This document shows, piece by piece, positions 12,418 to 24,247 of a stretch of 64,000 bases of DNA (positions are counted from its first letter, which is position 1; the number at the start of each line of letters is the position of its first letter). Both the position numbers and the translations under genes were made by a program. Origin of the DNA: Posidonia oceanica (taxonomy: Eukaryota; Streptophyta; Magnoliopsida; Alismatales; Posidoniaceae); contig JAZBRS010000023.1 in the NCBI GenBank assembly GCA_037176725.1, positions 27,585,001 to 27,649,000 on the forward strand, in the 5' to 3' direction. The notes under the pieces were generated by a model. That model was not told where the DNA came from, made no database searches, and saw nothing but the letters and a program-made list of their open reading frames with translations.

Positions 12418-15233
12418 ATGTGGAGATTGAGACGGGGTGGGACGAGGTCGGTCCTTCTACTGCGGGGGCGAGCTCCTCTCGTCCTCGCAAGCTTCGAGCG
12501 AGGCATCCATGTGCACTGTCTCCTACTAGGACAAAGACGAGTGACAGTGACGACGACAGCCTTGGTCTGGGCGAGGTCCCTTGTTATCCTCCTCCCAGGA
12601 GAGCTAGGACAGCAGCTGAGCTTGCGGAGCTAGGCCAGTGAGATTAAGTTTATGTGTTTTAGTCTTTTATTAAGTTATTTTGCTTGTTTAAGGAGTTATT
12701 ACTGTTTATTATTTTTTTGGATTTTTCTATGTCAGATGCCATTGCCCAGCCAGGCTCGCTCCAGTTGGGAGGATCCTCATGAGATGTACATCTGTCTTCT
12801 AGACTTTTAGCAGGAGAGGCTGGCTCAGATGGGCTTCGGCCACTTTCTAGAGATTGTGCCTTTTGAGATCCATCTGGGATTGCTGGTCTCTTTTGCTGAG
12901 CGGTTCCACAGTGCTTCCGGTAGCTTTATTCTCCACGTGGGTGAGATGATGATCACCCTGGAGGATGTGGTCAAACTGGTAGGCCTGAGGGTGGATGGCG
13001 AGCCCGTGGTAGCAGTGTGGCAGCACTGCTGTGGTGCTGAGCTGGAGTCTTGCTACGGCGTGCGACCTCCGCGCTCTGGCCGTTACCACACCCACGTCAA
13101 CATCAGGTGGTTGAAGGAGGGTCTCAATGACCTCCTACTTGCTGACATGGCGGCTCCAGGCGTAGCTGGTCAGCAGCTGCGTGTCTTCCTCTCCATCCTG
13201 TTCCACCAGCTGTTCTTTGGCACCTCCTCCCAGATGCTTCATGCCAATTTTGCCCCTCTCCTTTTGGATATGGAGAGGATCGGTATGTACTCCTGGGGCT
13301 CGGCCATGCTAGCCTACCTTATCTCCTGCTTGGAGGCATTTTCCGCAGGACAGACCCACTCTCTCTCTGGCTGCTTGCTCCTTTTCCAGGTTTGTGCTTT
13401 AATTTACTGTCTGTTATTCTGTTTATTTGCCTGTTTCTAACTTGAAACTGCTTCTTTATGTGACAGGCTTGGATCGTTGAGCGCTTTTTGTACCTGAGGC
13501 CTGGCGTTCCTGGAAGTGGTCCTGTCGAGTTCCCTCGGGCTCGACAGTGGATGGATGCGCAGTTGGCTCCTGAGAGACTCCAACCTGTTAGGCACTTAGG
13601 CCGCTTTCTGTTAGAGGTCCTCCCCAAGGAGTGGGTAAGTTATTGTACTTAGTCTTTTCTTTTCTATACAGTTTCTTGCTTGTATTTTGACTAAGCTATG
13701 CTGCAGGTTGTCTGGAGACCTTATGCTGATGGTGAGCATGCTATTGAGGAGCTCGTTGCACGTGGTTCCCACCTGTTTCTTCGAGAGTGCTGGCTCTTCA
13801 GCCTCTTCTTGTGCCACTTTAGTCAGGTGGACCGTGTTTTGAGGCAGTTTGGCCTCCGACAGCTCATCCCGAGGCATGGTCCTACAACTCATTCCTTTGG
13901 GTCGTCTAGAGGGGGTCAGCCTGACACTCCTCAGCTGTTTGCCACTCAACTTGAAGATTGGCGTTCCGGTGGTACTGCTCCTCCTTCTGACGGCTCAGTA
14001 GAGACCGAGGCAGCGTGGAGGATTTGGTTCAACATTACCTTTGCTCAGTTGATAGTCTTCCACCACTCTCTCTTTTACTGTGAGTCTAATGTGCTGATGG
14101 GCGTTGGCTTTCGTGCAAGCAGCAATGTCAGTTCACTACAGCGGGAGCTGGCAGCTACCCATGGTCGTATCCAGGAGCTGGTAAGTAATTTCTTTTGAGC
14201 TTTTCTTTTATTTATTGCTCCTTTACTTATATGTCTTTTTTGCTTGCACAGATGGCTGCTTCTGAAGGTATGGCGGAGGCAGTTAGGACTCAGCAGCAGC
14301 AGCATACTTCTAGGGTTGAGGAGCTGGTACGGGAGAGAGACGAGCTATTGTCCCGACTAGCATGAGTGAGCTTTGCCCCTTTCTTTTACTTATTTGCCCC
14401 TGTTCTTGCTATTTAACTGATACTGTCTGCTTTGGTGTAGCCCGATGGTGCCTCGACTAGTGCAGAGCCTCCTCCTGCTGCCGCTACGGAGCCGGCTGCT
14501 TCTCGCTTTGGGGACATGCTTGCTGAGGAAGCTCGGGCTCGCAAATCGGACGTACCTCTGTCTCTTTTCTAGCTTTAAGTATATGTTTTGTTAGCTTATT
14601 TAATTCTTCCTTGCAGATCCAAGCCATGATGGACATGATCCACACCCCTCCTTCCACTGGGCCTACGCAGAGTCAGCTTGATGATGCTTTGGGGCGTGCT
14701 GATGAGCTACAGGAGCGCCTTAGTCAGCTGGAGCGAGAGCCGCTTTTAGGAGTTAGAGGCTCGTGTTGCCGCATCTGAGATGGAGACAGCTAGGGCACGT
14801 CTTGAGGCAGACTCCACAAGAAGGGTGACTCCTTTTCTACTTGAGCACATTTGATTACTGCTAGCCTTCTTGCTTAATTATTCTAACTCTGGGACTGCTG
14901 TCTTCTTTACTGCAGCTGAGCGTTGGTCGTAGCTAGCGGATACAGGAGTTGGAGGCACAGTTGGCACAGACTTAGGCGACAGTTGTGGTGGTTCTTCCTG
15001 ATGCTGACATTCCTGGTCCGGTTGCTGCAGCTCCGACAGTGTCAGCGCACTCCAGAGTTCTGTCAGCTGAGCAGATTGCGAGAGCACGGTCCTCCCCTCA
15101 TCTTGGGCTACTTCGTTCTATACTGAGGCGGTCTCGGGAGAGGAGCCAGAGTGGGGCGACATCTTCAGTTGCACAGCCTACACCGAGGCCTCCAGATGCT
15201 GGACGTGAGGGTAGCGGCGAGTCTGGCCACTGA
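12418..15233 (+). pseudogene. Plant mobile domain (PMD) gene, antisense within element B
   Basis: Exons inferred from frame and GT/AG borders: 12,418-12,637 (basic, Ser-rich N-terminus), 12,736-13,389, 13,467-13,634, 13,707-14,180 and 14,252-14,364, then shorter coiled-coil exons to a stop at about 15,231. Recognisable PMD signatures are GHFLEIVPFEIHLGLL, HVGEMMITLEDVVKLVGL, IRWLKEGLNDLL, ERFLYLRPG and VVWRPYADGEH. The C-terminal part is Gln/Glu-rich and coiled-coil-like. PMD proteins (MAIN/MAIL family) are nuclear, and copies inside Ty3/gypsy elements have been reported. It is broken: an in-frame TAG sits in exon 2 just before MGFGHF, the exon 1 to 2 phase does not fit, and exon 5 ends in TGA. 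The start codon is uncertain. The gene at 59.2-60.8 kb is its homologue with the same introns. Confidence 0.75.
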
Positions 15234-16510
15234 GCTTGCTCTTTTTTTTTGTTTCTAGCAGAATATGTCAATGTAAAGTCAAAACATTTATATGATGAAA
15301 TGTTTCCTTTGTTTACTTGCACACTCTTGCATTTTTGTTAATAATCAAAAGACATACCTTTCTTGACGAGAATTGGCTAAGTTATTTTATTTTTAAGAAA
15401 GATATTGCAATGCATGTTGATAAATGATAGTCTTTGAATGTATGTTACTGGTTTGAAATTGGATGGAGGGAATTAATTTCTGGCCTCAGCTAAAGAGATG
15501 GAAAATCAGAGCCCAGTGGACGTCATCCATGGATGCTCTAAAGATTGTTGCCTAAGCAATGTCTTTGTTGAGAGAACACACTCAAGCTGTGAGACAGCTT
15601 GAGTAGGACGTTAACTCTGAACCTGAGTGAGTCGATTGTTGCATCATTGGCCAGATTAATTCTAGTTTTCCTACTTACTAGGTTTTCACTTGTATGTAGG
15701 GTGAATGGTTCTCTTTTGTTGGTTTTCTTAAGTTTTATAATTTTTTTGGTATTTTGAGTTATATAATTTTTTGGTCTTTTGGGTTTTCTAATTTTTTTTG
15801 GATTTTGGGTTTTCTACTCTTTTTTTTGGATTTTTAATTTCTCTAATAGGGAAAGATGAGTACCTACTCTAAGCATTTGCCTTGGGGTCTGTTTTAACCA
15901 AATGAGTGGGCCCTGCATTCGTGGGCATGTTCCTTGTGCCATGCCTACACCTTTTAGAGACTTTGGTCCACGCATCAGTCCTTATTTGGGTTGCTATTCC
16001 CTTGGCCTTTTCAGTCCCTGACTACCTGGGGTTGCTTACTCCTTGCCTGTCAGTGGAAAATAGGATGGGGGAGGTTTTGAGATGTAGTAAACTCTCGGTT
16101 TTGGCTTAGATCTTGAATTCCACTTGCCTTCCCTTGGTCCTTAATGCGTCTTTTTAGGATTTATGCCTTAGGTACATAGACAACTTTTGCCATGTTCCTT
16201 TTCCGCTCTTTGGACAGCTCTTTGCAGACCTCTTTCAGTTGGATTGTTTCTTTTACTGTCTCTTTTCATTTGTTCCTCACTTGGACAGCTTCTTTGCTGC
16301 CATCTTTTCTGGATGCTTTCTAAGTTATTTGGCAAGCGGTTCGTACCATAAGCCTCTACTCCGAGCCTACCTTTCCCTTACCTCTCCGTGCAATGTGTAT
16401 GTGGAGACAGGTCAAGGCATGGGCCCCCCCAAGTGTTCCTCTTCTTATTGGCTTTGGGAATCTCTCCCCTTTTCCAGCTTGATGTTAGGCCCTAGGTCTT
16501 TTCAGTGACA
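15234..16510 (-). other. 3' noncoding region of element B
   Basis: Strongly similar to 38,810-39,720 of element C: a shared block of about 250 bp (15,464-15,712 against 38,815-39,085), a T-rich stretch (15,720-15,850), and GGACAGCTTCTTTGCTGCC-type repeats (16,209-16,303). There is no long ORF. It lies directly downstream of integrase in element sense. Confidence 0.65.
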
Positions 16511-16522
16511 TAAGCATGCTGG

Positions 16523-16745
16523 TCAAGGGTAGTACCTTTTCAGGTGCACTGCATTCCAGGGGTCAGGAAGATCTGTCCCGTTCTGGGACAATGGATAGGC
16601 ATTCCCCGGATATGCAGCAACCACTATGTAGGGCCCTTCCCAGTTTGGCTTTAACTTTCCCTTAGGGTGGGGCTTATTGTAAGGCAACACCTCTTTGAGC
16701 ACTAGATCACCAATTTTAAACTTGCGTTCGATTACTTTCTTTATT
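16523..16745 (-). pseudogene. Integrase C-terminal stub of element B
   Basis: On the minus strand this translates as the chromodomain-less integrase tail of Tat elements: KVIERKFKIGDLVLKEV, then GKLKPNWEGPYIVV, AYPGNAY and a final HLKRYYP before TGA (16,523-16,525). It matches the end of the F integrase (54,930-55,135). Everything from RT to the integrase core is missing between here and 16,830. Confidence 0.85.
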
Positions 16746-16828
16746 GTTACTAGCTAAACTAAGAAGTAAATTATTGGAAAGTAAATTATGTGAAAATAAA
16801 ATGCAGGAATTAAAAGCAGGAAAGAAAT

Positions 16829-17390
16829 TGTTCACAAGGCTAAGGGGATTGCCCCTAGGTTTGCTTCCATGGCGGAAGCGGCACGCCATTGGGCGTTAGT
16901 CTGAGGCCCCGGCCCCTTCTTGCTCAGAGGGGCAAGGCCGTAGGTCACTGAAGAGGCTGGTGAGTTCACAGAGGGGGTCAATGTCTTCTGTTTCAGCATC
17001 TTTGGAGGAGAATCTGGAGGTGTCGTTTGCTGAGACGTCCGGAGGCAGGGAAATCTTTGGAGAAGAGGGGAGGATGATGCCAAGGACCTCTTTTGTGTAA
17101 GGGGAAGAGGTTGGTGCTTTTTTCTCGGGATCCGTTAGGATGTCGAGGATGATTGTGTCAGGAACTTCTTCAAAGTGGGGGGAAGAAGTTGGTGCTGCTG
17201 TTGTTGAATCTGCTGGGATGTTGGGAATTGTATCTGCCTCTCGCTTGTCGTGTATCTGCAACCCAACTGATATAAAATGATTTGATAAGGACCATGCCAA
17301 GGGCTTGCTCAGACTTGAATGCCCGAGGTACCCTAACCCTATGCTACCGCGCTCTTCGGAGGTTCCAAGCGCATCTGTCATTCCTTGCTA
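16829..17390 (-). pseudogene. Element B protease-RT linker remnant
   Basis: Minus-strand frame of 161 codons (16,896-17,381) starting just after the G-patch. It is acidic and contains two similar peptides (PTSSPHFEEVPDTIILDIL and PTSSPYTKEVLGIIL), the position at which element F has EPHEGQT repeats. No catalytic motif. The right end joins the G-patch frame after one stop; the left end meets the pol deletion. Confidence 0.55.
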
Positions 17391-18119
17391 TTAGCGACCA
17401 AGTCCCTTCCCAAGGGTGTGCCCTATTTTGAGAAGGATCTCCCACGGCCTCTTCATGTGATCCGGGAAGTGGTACTGGTCCATATCAATGCTTTGAGGGG
17501 TGAAAATCTGTTTTACATTGTTTACGACCTCGACTGCAAAGTCTCTAGTTGATGGTGCCGATGTGGTGCTTGGGATTGTTACTAGATTTGCCTCTGCTTC
17601 CATTGGCCCATCTCCCAGCACTTTGATTATCTTCCCTTGGTGAGGGAATTTCATACATTGATGGCGTGGGGAGGTGACTGTCTTGATTTCTTCAATCCAT
17701 TGGCGCCTTAGAATGAGTCGATATGAGATTGGTGCATCGACTATTATTAATTCTGTATTTGTTTGATGGGGGCCAATGGTGACTTTGACGGTGATTTTTC
17801 CCAGAGCCAATTTTTTATTGTTATCATACCCTGATACAGTTAGAGCTATCGGGCATAAATGAGATATTGTTAGCTCGATCAGTTGTAGAGTATCCAGGGA
17901 GCATACATTCAGGATTGCCTCTGTGTCAACTAGTACACTACAGAGTTTATAATTATTTATCACAACTGTAACGCTTAGAGGCAAAGTCCTCCTTTTAAGA
18001 GGGGCCAATTCAGAGTCAGTGAAAAATAAGGTAGGCTCTATGAATACAGCGGCTGCAACGGCCGCCAAAGTCTCGGCAGGTATGTCTTCTGGTACCTGAG
18101 CTTTCTTCAACACCTCCAT
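17391..18119 (-). pseudogene. Element B second aspartic-protease-like domain plus G-patch
   Basis: 242 codons on the minus strand. The retropepsin fold is recognisable from LCSVLVDTEAILNVCSL, SGYDNNKKLALG, VTIGPHQTNTELIIV and LILRRQW, followed by a G-patch-like end (PWEILLKIGHTLGKGLGR). The catalytic DTG is DTE here, so this domain is probably inactive. It aligns along its length with the protease at 18,714-19,388 in the same element: both have VDT, a CSL.TL, a GYDNN and VTIGP. Upstream, 18,120-18,330 encodes the KISIFELIKASEKH helical segment that precedes the protease in these elements, with a stop at about 18,120. Confidence 0.75.
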
Positions 18120-18329
18120 CAGAATGTCTCAGTGTTTTTCTGAGGCTTTGATTAGCTCAAAGATCGAGATCTTTGCCTGTGTTTTCTTGAGTTGCTGTAA
18201 GACATCAAACTCACCCTCCACTCTTCTGGAAATATGGAATTCTTGGTGAGGCGGAGATGTGGCTCGCTCTATATTGGGCAGAGGCGGCACGACCTGATTG
18301 GAAATTCACACTGTCCTAGTGATGGGGGC

Positions 18330-19388
18330 CTATTGAGCCTGATGATGCCCTCCTCCAGCCGTAGCAGATTTAAGCAGTGATGTGGGCCTTCTAAGCAAGG
18401 ACTGCCTCTGATTTACGGGCAGAAGGAAAGAGTTTGGCTGTGTAGGTCTTTGGATCTGAGCATATCCCTGGATGACCTGACCGCCTACGAGATGCGGAAA
18501 TCCCTGAATGCTTGTGGCCTCATCGTCCCAATACTCGCCTATCGGCAATGTGCCACTTTTGTGTGGCGATGGTTCTTGGAATTCATTAGGGTATGGCATC
18601 CAGATCATTGCCAGGTTTGTCTCGTGATCTACTTCGACAGTGATCACTTCCCCTTGGAACTTGAATTTGATACACTGGTGTGTTGGGGATGCAATGGCGC
18701 AAATCTTCGCCAGCTAGGATCTTCCAAGGATCAGTGGTTCTGATAAATGATGCTCCATCACCACGACGCTGGTAATGCTGGGGAGGGGGCCAATGGTGAC
18801 TGCTAGATGAACTGTCCCTAGTGCCTCTATTCTGTTGTTGTCATAGCCCTGGCAGAGGACGCTCCGTCTAGTAATCTCCTCTTCCTCGACGTCCAGGTAG
18901 TCAAGAGTGGTTAATGAACACGCACTCCGACTGGTGCCGGTGTCTACAAGTGTGCTAGGAAGCAGGTAGCCGTTAATATCCACAGTGACAATTAGAGGGC
19001 GCAGGCGTTCTTCCGGAGTGGGTAATTCTGAGTCCCTGAAGACTATATTCCTTCGCTCGAACCCTATGATGATTTCTCGAGACAGTACAAAGGGATCTGC
19101 CTCATTGTCAAATTCATGTGGTTGTTCCCCTCCTGGGAGGAAGTTGAAGTGCCTGAGGAGTGCAAGGTCATTTGCATTGTTTTCTTCCTCTTGTGTGTCC
19201 TCTGTCTGGAATTCCCACTCTGTGGACCCCTGTTCAGAGTGCATTTCTTGAATGTTTGGCTCACTGTTTTCTGCAACTGAAGGAACTAGCTCCATATCTG
19301 ATTCCAGAAAATAGATGGCCACTGGCTCGGGCTCTGCCTTTGATGGACTGTCCCTTACTTCCTGATGTGCTACTGGATGGTTGGGCAA
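18330..19388 (-). pseudogene. Element B first aspartic-protease-like domain
   Basis: The minus frame 18,714-19,388 (224 codons) has an acidic, Glu-rich leader and then a retropepsin core: LPSTLVDTGTSRSACSL with an intact DTG, GYDNNRIEALG, VTIGPLPSITSVVVM and PLILGRS. The domain continues through stops and another frame into 18,330-18,647 (VITVEVDHETNLAMIWMPY). It lies between the gag zinc knuckle and the second protease domain. Two tandem protease-like domains in one element is unusual. Confidence 0.75.
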
Positions 19389-19445
19389 GGGATTCTGATG
19401 GATCTGTAGTTTGTGCTGTCCTTCCCGGGCCTCCCTTAGTCTACC

Positions 19446-21323
19446 CTAAAGGACTGGCCACATTATCTCCCCTCTATCATTCAGGTCATAAATTTTATCC
19501 TTCAACACAAAACATTCCTCAAGGGTATGTCCATTTTTTTGATGGTACGCACAGTACTTGGACATATTTGTGTTGGGAGCATTGGGCTTAGGAATCGAGA
19601 GCTGCAAATCCCCACTCTCGACTAGCATCCTGAAGATGTCCGGGAGTGCTTTAGGGAGTGGTGGATAGTTCTGCCTTCTCGGCCCCCTGTGTACCTGCGG
19701 TGGAGGAACATTGGTGTAGCTCCTCTACCTCGGTGGTGGTCCCCTGTACTGATTATTTGCTTGCCCCTGTTGGGCATTCATGGGGAAATTCGGGTGTTGG
19801 GGTTGGAACTATTGAGGTGGCTACCTTGGTGGTTCTACCTGCTGGAACTGAGGCTGCTGAAAGTGCTGACCCTTCCATCCCCTCTGGTTTTGCTACGTGG
19901 ATAGCTGTGCCATGCTTCCTGTGACACCCTCCACTGTGTGTCTCGCAGTCTTCTTTTTGTTCTTCCCCTCAAGCTCTAGGAATGGCAACTCTTCCCTGTC
20001 GCACATGACCTTAGCAGCCCGCTCGTATAGCTACAGGTAAGAGTGGAAGTCACCCACCAATAGCCCAGCCTTGAGCATCCCCGTGGTATTTCTGGCTATG
20101 ATTTCCACGGCCTGACCTTCGGTTATGTAGCATTCTAACCGAGCGGCCATATCCCTCCATCTGCTTGCAAAGGTAACGAAATCTTCGTTAGGCCTCATCC
20201 GTGAGGTCGCCAGCAGTGGGTTTATGTGGCACCCAATGGCTGTATTGGTTCAGGAATTTTCCTTCAACTACCCTGAAATCATGAAGATCATAGATGGTAA
20301 GGGTGTCGAACCATTTTAGAGCTTCTCCTTCAAGGGTCTTGAAGAAGAGATATACAATAAGCCCCGTATCATAACGGTATGGCAGAGTATCCATGGTGAA
20401 AGCAGCAAGATGATTCCTGGGATCCTCTGTTCCATTGTACCTCCTCATCTTCGACATTTTGAACCCTAGGGGAAGGGTGAAGTGAGGGAACTTGGAAGTG
20501 TCATAGCCTATCGGCGCTTTCGATGTGACCCCGGCCTCTGCTAGTGCTTCGGCAATCATCCTCTTGAGGTCCGACCCTGGTGCGGCATGTGGCCCCTGGC
20601 TTGGGTGCTCGAGTGTTTGATGAAGTAGTGATGGGTTATGTGGTGGAGGGAAGAGTGAGGATTGGGGTGGAGTATGGTAGTATTGCATGTTAGTGGGATG
20701 TTGTGGTGGGTATGATATTCCGAGATATGTTGTTCCGGGATATTGTGGGACGTAATGGGTCGTGTATGGTGGGGTTGGATGGATGGAAGGGTAGGTGGGT
20801 GTTGCGTGGTATTGTGGGAATGAACCTTGAGTAGGGAAGTTTATAGTGGGGTTTGGTGTGGTGTGTGAGTAAGTGGGCGTGGTGAATGAGCCACAGTGGT
20901 AGTTTGGGCAATAGTGCCTGTGGATGTTTGAAGTTTGTGGGTCTTTACACGCAAGGTGCTGCCCAGCCAGGGATAGCTGCACCTCGTTGGTCTCTTCTTT
21001 GGTTGGATAAGAAGCAGTCACGATAGGGGGTACAACAAAGGAAGTCGCCTGAAATATGAATGCTCAAGCGGGGTGTTCCGTGCTTGAGAGTGATTTGCCT
21101 CTTTTCCATCTTCATATATTGAACTCTTGTTGAGTTCTGGATCGGTGTTGTAGTCGAAGGGGATGGAGGCGTGCGGGAACTTTCACCGACCTACCGCTTT
21201 CGAGAAACCCGAGGTTCCTGGCCCTTCTGTCTGGGAAGTTGGAGGGTCAAGGAAGAACCCATTCGGGCCCCAGCCCGGTTGTTCCGTGGAGGTAGAGGTG
21301 GAAGATGTGCCAGTATGCTCCAT
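19446..21323 (-). pseudogene. Element B gag
   Basis: The probable start ATG is at 21,321-21,323 (MEHTGTSSTSTSTEQPGW), parallel to the element C gag start. A frame disruption lies near 21,030. A 277-codon frame (20,188-21,021) then carries a Tyr/Pro/Thr-rich region and the capsid core (FKMSKMRRYNGTEDPRNHL, EGEALKWFDTL). A second disruption lies near 20,190. The zinc knuckle CX2HX4HX4C (CAYHQKNGHTLEEC) is in 19,446-19,628, followed by DKIYDLNDRGEIMW. Gag is the structural protein of the virus-like particle. More decayed than the element C gag. Confidence 0.8.
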
Positions 21324-22660
21324 TATAAAACTGTTCTTTAAACTATTACAGATAACTAGAAAAGGAAATTACAGACTCGATTACACTATTTAATGTAAAC
21401 TCGATTAAGTAAAGTAAAATAAAAGAAGCAGTTGTTGCCCTGACATTCTTATAACCTGTAGATGATAAGAATTAAAATCCTACAAACAAGGCACACGGGA
21501 ACGTTCTACCCTGCAGTCGCCTGTAATTCAGGCGACCAAACAAGTCACCGGTTTTAATGGCGGTTGAGCGACACGCCTTCTGAACAGGCGGCTCAGTACC
21601 TGTTCTTCCAGCATCCAAGGTCTGTTCTGGACAGACCGTGCAATAAACAGGAAAATGAAAATAGAGCAAGTTTCAGACAGGTCGTAGGTTTTTACTTGTT
21701 GAAGTGAATAATTAATTAGTTAATTAAACCTACATGTTCACAATTAATGGGATTTTTGGCTTATGGGTACCACTCTTTGACCTTCGTTCAAGGTCTACCA
21801 AGAGGGCCTAGGCGGCGAGTTTGTCTCTCTAAAGAGGAGCCCACCACCTAGGATTCTGTCCATAAGATCGGCCCTTATCAAACCATAAAACAGTAAATAA
21901 ACAAGGAATATCAAAGTATCAAGTATCTACTAAGGATTATTTTTGACTTATGGAAGAGGAGGAGTCAAAAATAAAAGCCTAGGACACCTTGAGTTCTTAA
22001 CCTAACTATCCCAATCAAACAAAGTATGGGTGAGCGACTTGCACTGGCCCAGTTCGCTCTGTATGACTGTTCTAGTTAAAGAAAGAGATCTAAAGGAACT
22101 CTAACTTTAATATCAAGGAAATAGTTTCCACCTTAAGGGTGGACACATGCAAACCTAAAATCCGAATAAAAACTAAAATTACAGTGGACAGGATCAAATT
22201 TTAAACTACTGCAGATCTAAAAGAAAAACAACACAGGCTACTGAAAATAATAAAAGATCTGCACTGAAATAAAAATCCCAGATCCAGTCGCCTGTAATGG
22301 GTGCGTCTAGAATAGTCGCTGTACTGGACTGCGACTTAATCAGACGCCTGTTAAATGGGCGACTGGAAACCGGATGTTTCCTGTTTTCAGAACAGTAGTA
22401 ACTCGACCCTTTACGACTGTAGACAGGAGGTTGTCGTTGCCTCAAAGTGCTAACAAGACCTCTTGCCTTAAGATCAAGGTGGTTGGGTTAGAAAACTGTT
22501 CTAATGTCAAAAAAACACTACGGGGTTTAGGAGTTGTGAAAAAACCTAAGCGCACGGCCTCCTAAACAGAAAACAACAAAGAAAAACAACTAGATCTAAA
22601 GAAGGAAATGAAGGAAGGAAGGAAAAAACTCACGTAGCACAGAGGGTTGGCTAAAGCTGG
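21324..22660 (-). other. Leader of element B, with AGTCGCC hairpins
   Basis: No gene. Homologous to 42,814-44,115 in element C. It contains a perfect 8-bp-arm hairpin GTCGCCTG-TAATT-CAGGCGAC (21,516-21,536), looser copies at 21,545-21,595 and 22,285-22,370, and a GTGAGT-like splice donor just inside the PBS (near 22,630, element sense). Splicing of this leader is possible but unproven. Confidence 0.55.
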
Positions 22661-22677
22661 TCCCACCGTGATCGCCA
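22661..22677 (-). other. Primer-binding site of element B (second tRNA-Arg type)
   Basis: Minus strand TGGCGATCACGGTGGGA, four bases after the LTR end. It complements a tRNA-Arg whose 3' end resembles CCCACYGTGRTCG plus CCA (recalled from memory, the UCG-type isoacceptor). This differs from the PBS of elements A and D. Confidence 0.7.
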
Positions 22678-22681
22678 GTTC

Positions 22682-24247
22682 TGTAGATGTGGATTTGGGG
22701 GGTGTTTATGAAGATGACTGCGCTTCCATGTACGTTGTCAACTTTGTTGTGATCGCCACTTATCAATGGATGGATAAGCCACCTGGGGAGATGATGATGA
22801 TGTGGGTAGTCGGCTCACTGGATCGACGGTAGGGTGTCGTCCAGCAGCTTCCTCGTATTACATGAGTGGATTCCTTTTCCTTCAAAAAACAAGTAACAGA
22901 AGATCTAGATGAGTTCGTGTGTAGTAAATCGATCAAATAAATAGGAGATAACATGAATAAATGCAACTAATACTAACCGGGGGTTGTTCCCCGCATGCAT
23001 ATGCCATGAATCTAATCTAGAGAATGCAATATTGAAAATAAAGAGAATGGAAGATGATACTCCCTTCACCCTCGTGCTGTATGTAGTGGGATGAGGAAGC
23101 GGAGGCACGGTTGGAGCTCTGGGAATCCTTGAGATCTTTGGGATTCAAGGTGGGATACGGTGATCTAGGGTTTCTCTCTTAGAAGATACTCTTTTCCTTA
23201 AACCCTAAAATTGGCCACTTTTCTCAAATGAATTCGCCTCCCCGGGCACTGACTCACGGAGCCTTTTTATAGGTTCATGGGACACGGGTGGCTTAGACCT
23301 AAGAAGGTTCTAGAAGTTTCTAGAAGGAAACTAATATTTAGGGCTAGTCGCCGCCTAGGCAGGCGACTGGCGTAAATATCTCCCGAGAAGATCATGGAAA
23401 TGTCAGGGAAACACCGCGTGACCAGGTCAGCGGGGAGTCCACATCAGCTAGTTGCCTGTAACACAGGCGCCTAAATGTGGCACTAATCCAGCAACTAAAA
23501 GATTTGTTTCTGATTTCTAGGAGATAAATCCTAGATTGGTTTCTGATTTTTAGGAAGATAAATCACTGATTGAAAAACGTGTTTTAGAAAGATCTAGGTC
23601 TTAATTTGGAAGCCACCTAGGATTTTCTAGATTTATTCCTTTCCTTAATTGATTATATGATTTTTATATGATATATCATATATTAAATACTTGAAGACCA
23701 TGGAAATATTAATAATGTAGAAAAAGCTTTATAATAATTTATAAAGCCTCCCCATGTATTATACTAATGTCCAGGATATTAATTATCAAGCTAGAGAGAG
23801 AGAAATTGCTAGTCGCCTCTCTCAAAGGTGCCTACACATTTCAGTCGCTCCTCTGAAAGGCGCCTGGATGTGTCTCCGCTATGGGAGGCAACTGGCTAGG
23901 TCTTTTGCGTTGTTAACCCTGTCTTTTAAGTTAATCCATAGAAACATGATAAACCCCGGGAAACTTCAGAAATCTCATGAAATCGTAAAAACATCTTCTT
24001 TAACTCAAATCTGCCACTGATCTGAGTAGGAAAAAGGGTACTCAAGGTACTCAGACTTGCCACGAGTCTGAGTGCGCTAGCTATGCCACAGCTAACAGCC
24101 TTGAGTCAAGTAAAATCAAGCGATGCTTTAAACAAATCACGGAAAATCTGGAAAATGTGTTATTAAGCCTTGGTTGTGTGATATGGGGCACCTAGTTGGT
24201 TCCTTTCCTCTAAGAACTCTCAGAAATGCAAAAATGGGATATCTACA
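22682..24247 (-). mobile_element. 5' LTR of element B (1,566 bp)
   Basis: Window-left end TGTAGATGTGGATTTGG next to the PBS; right end ATGGGATATCTACA. It is homologous to the two LTRs of element C (36,273-37,804; 44,137-45,669) but clearly diverged. It carries AGTCGCC hairpins at 23,345-23,369 (AGTCGCC-N9-GGCGACT), 23,450-23,473, 23,811-23,833 and 23,842-23,865. Confidence 0.8.

Larger units (their letters stand above)
11550..24247 (-). mobile_element. Element B: non-autonomous Tat element with antisense PMD gene
   Basis: In element order (right to left): LTR 22,682-24,247, PBS 22,661-22,677, leader, gag, two protease-like domains, G-patch, then a deletion that removes RT, RNase H and most of integrase, an integrase C-terminal stub, 3' noncoding region and a PMD gene in the opposite orientation. 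The 3' LTR is not in the window. Element A appears to have inserted between it and the PMD gene, with flank GATGG at 11,550. The right flank of B is a gag fragment (24,248 onward), starting ACCAC. Confidence 0.7.

Noticed and set aside
20690..20911. Alternative minus frame over element B gag
   Set aside because: Out-of-frame shadow of the Tyr/Pro/Thr-rich gag N-terminus.
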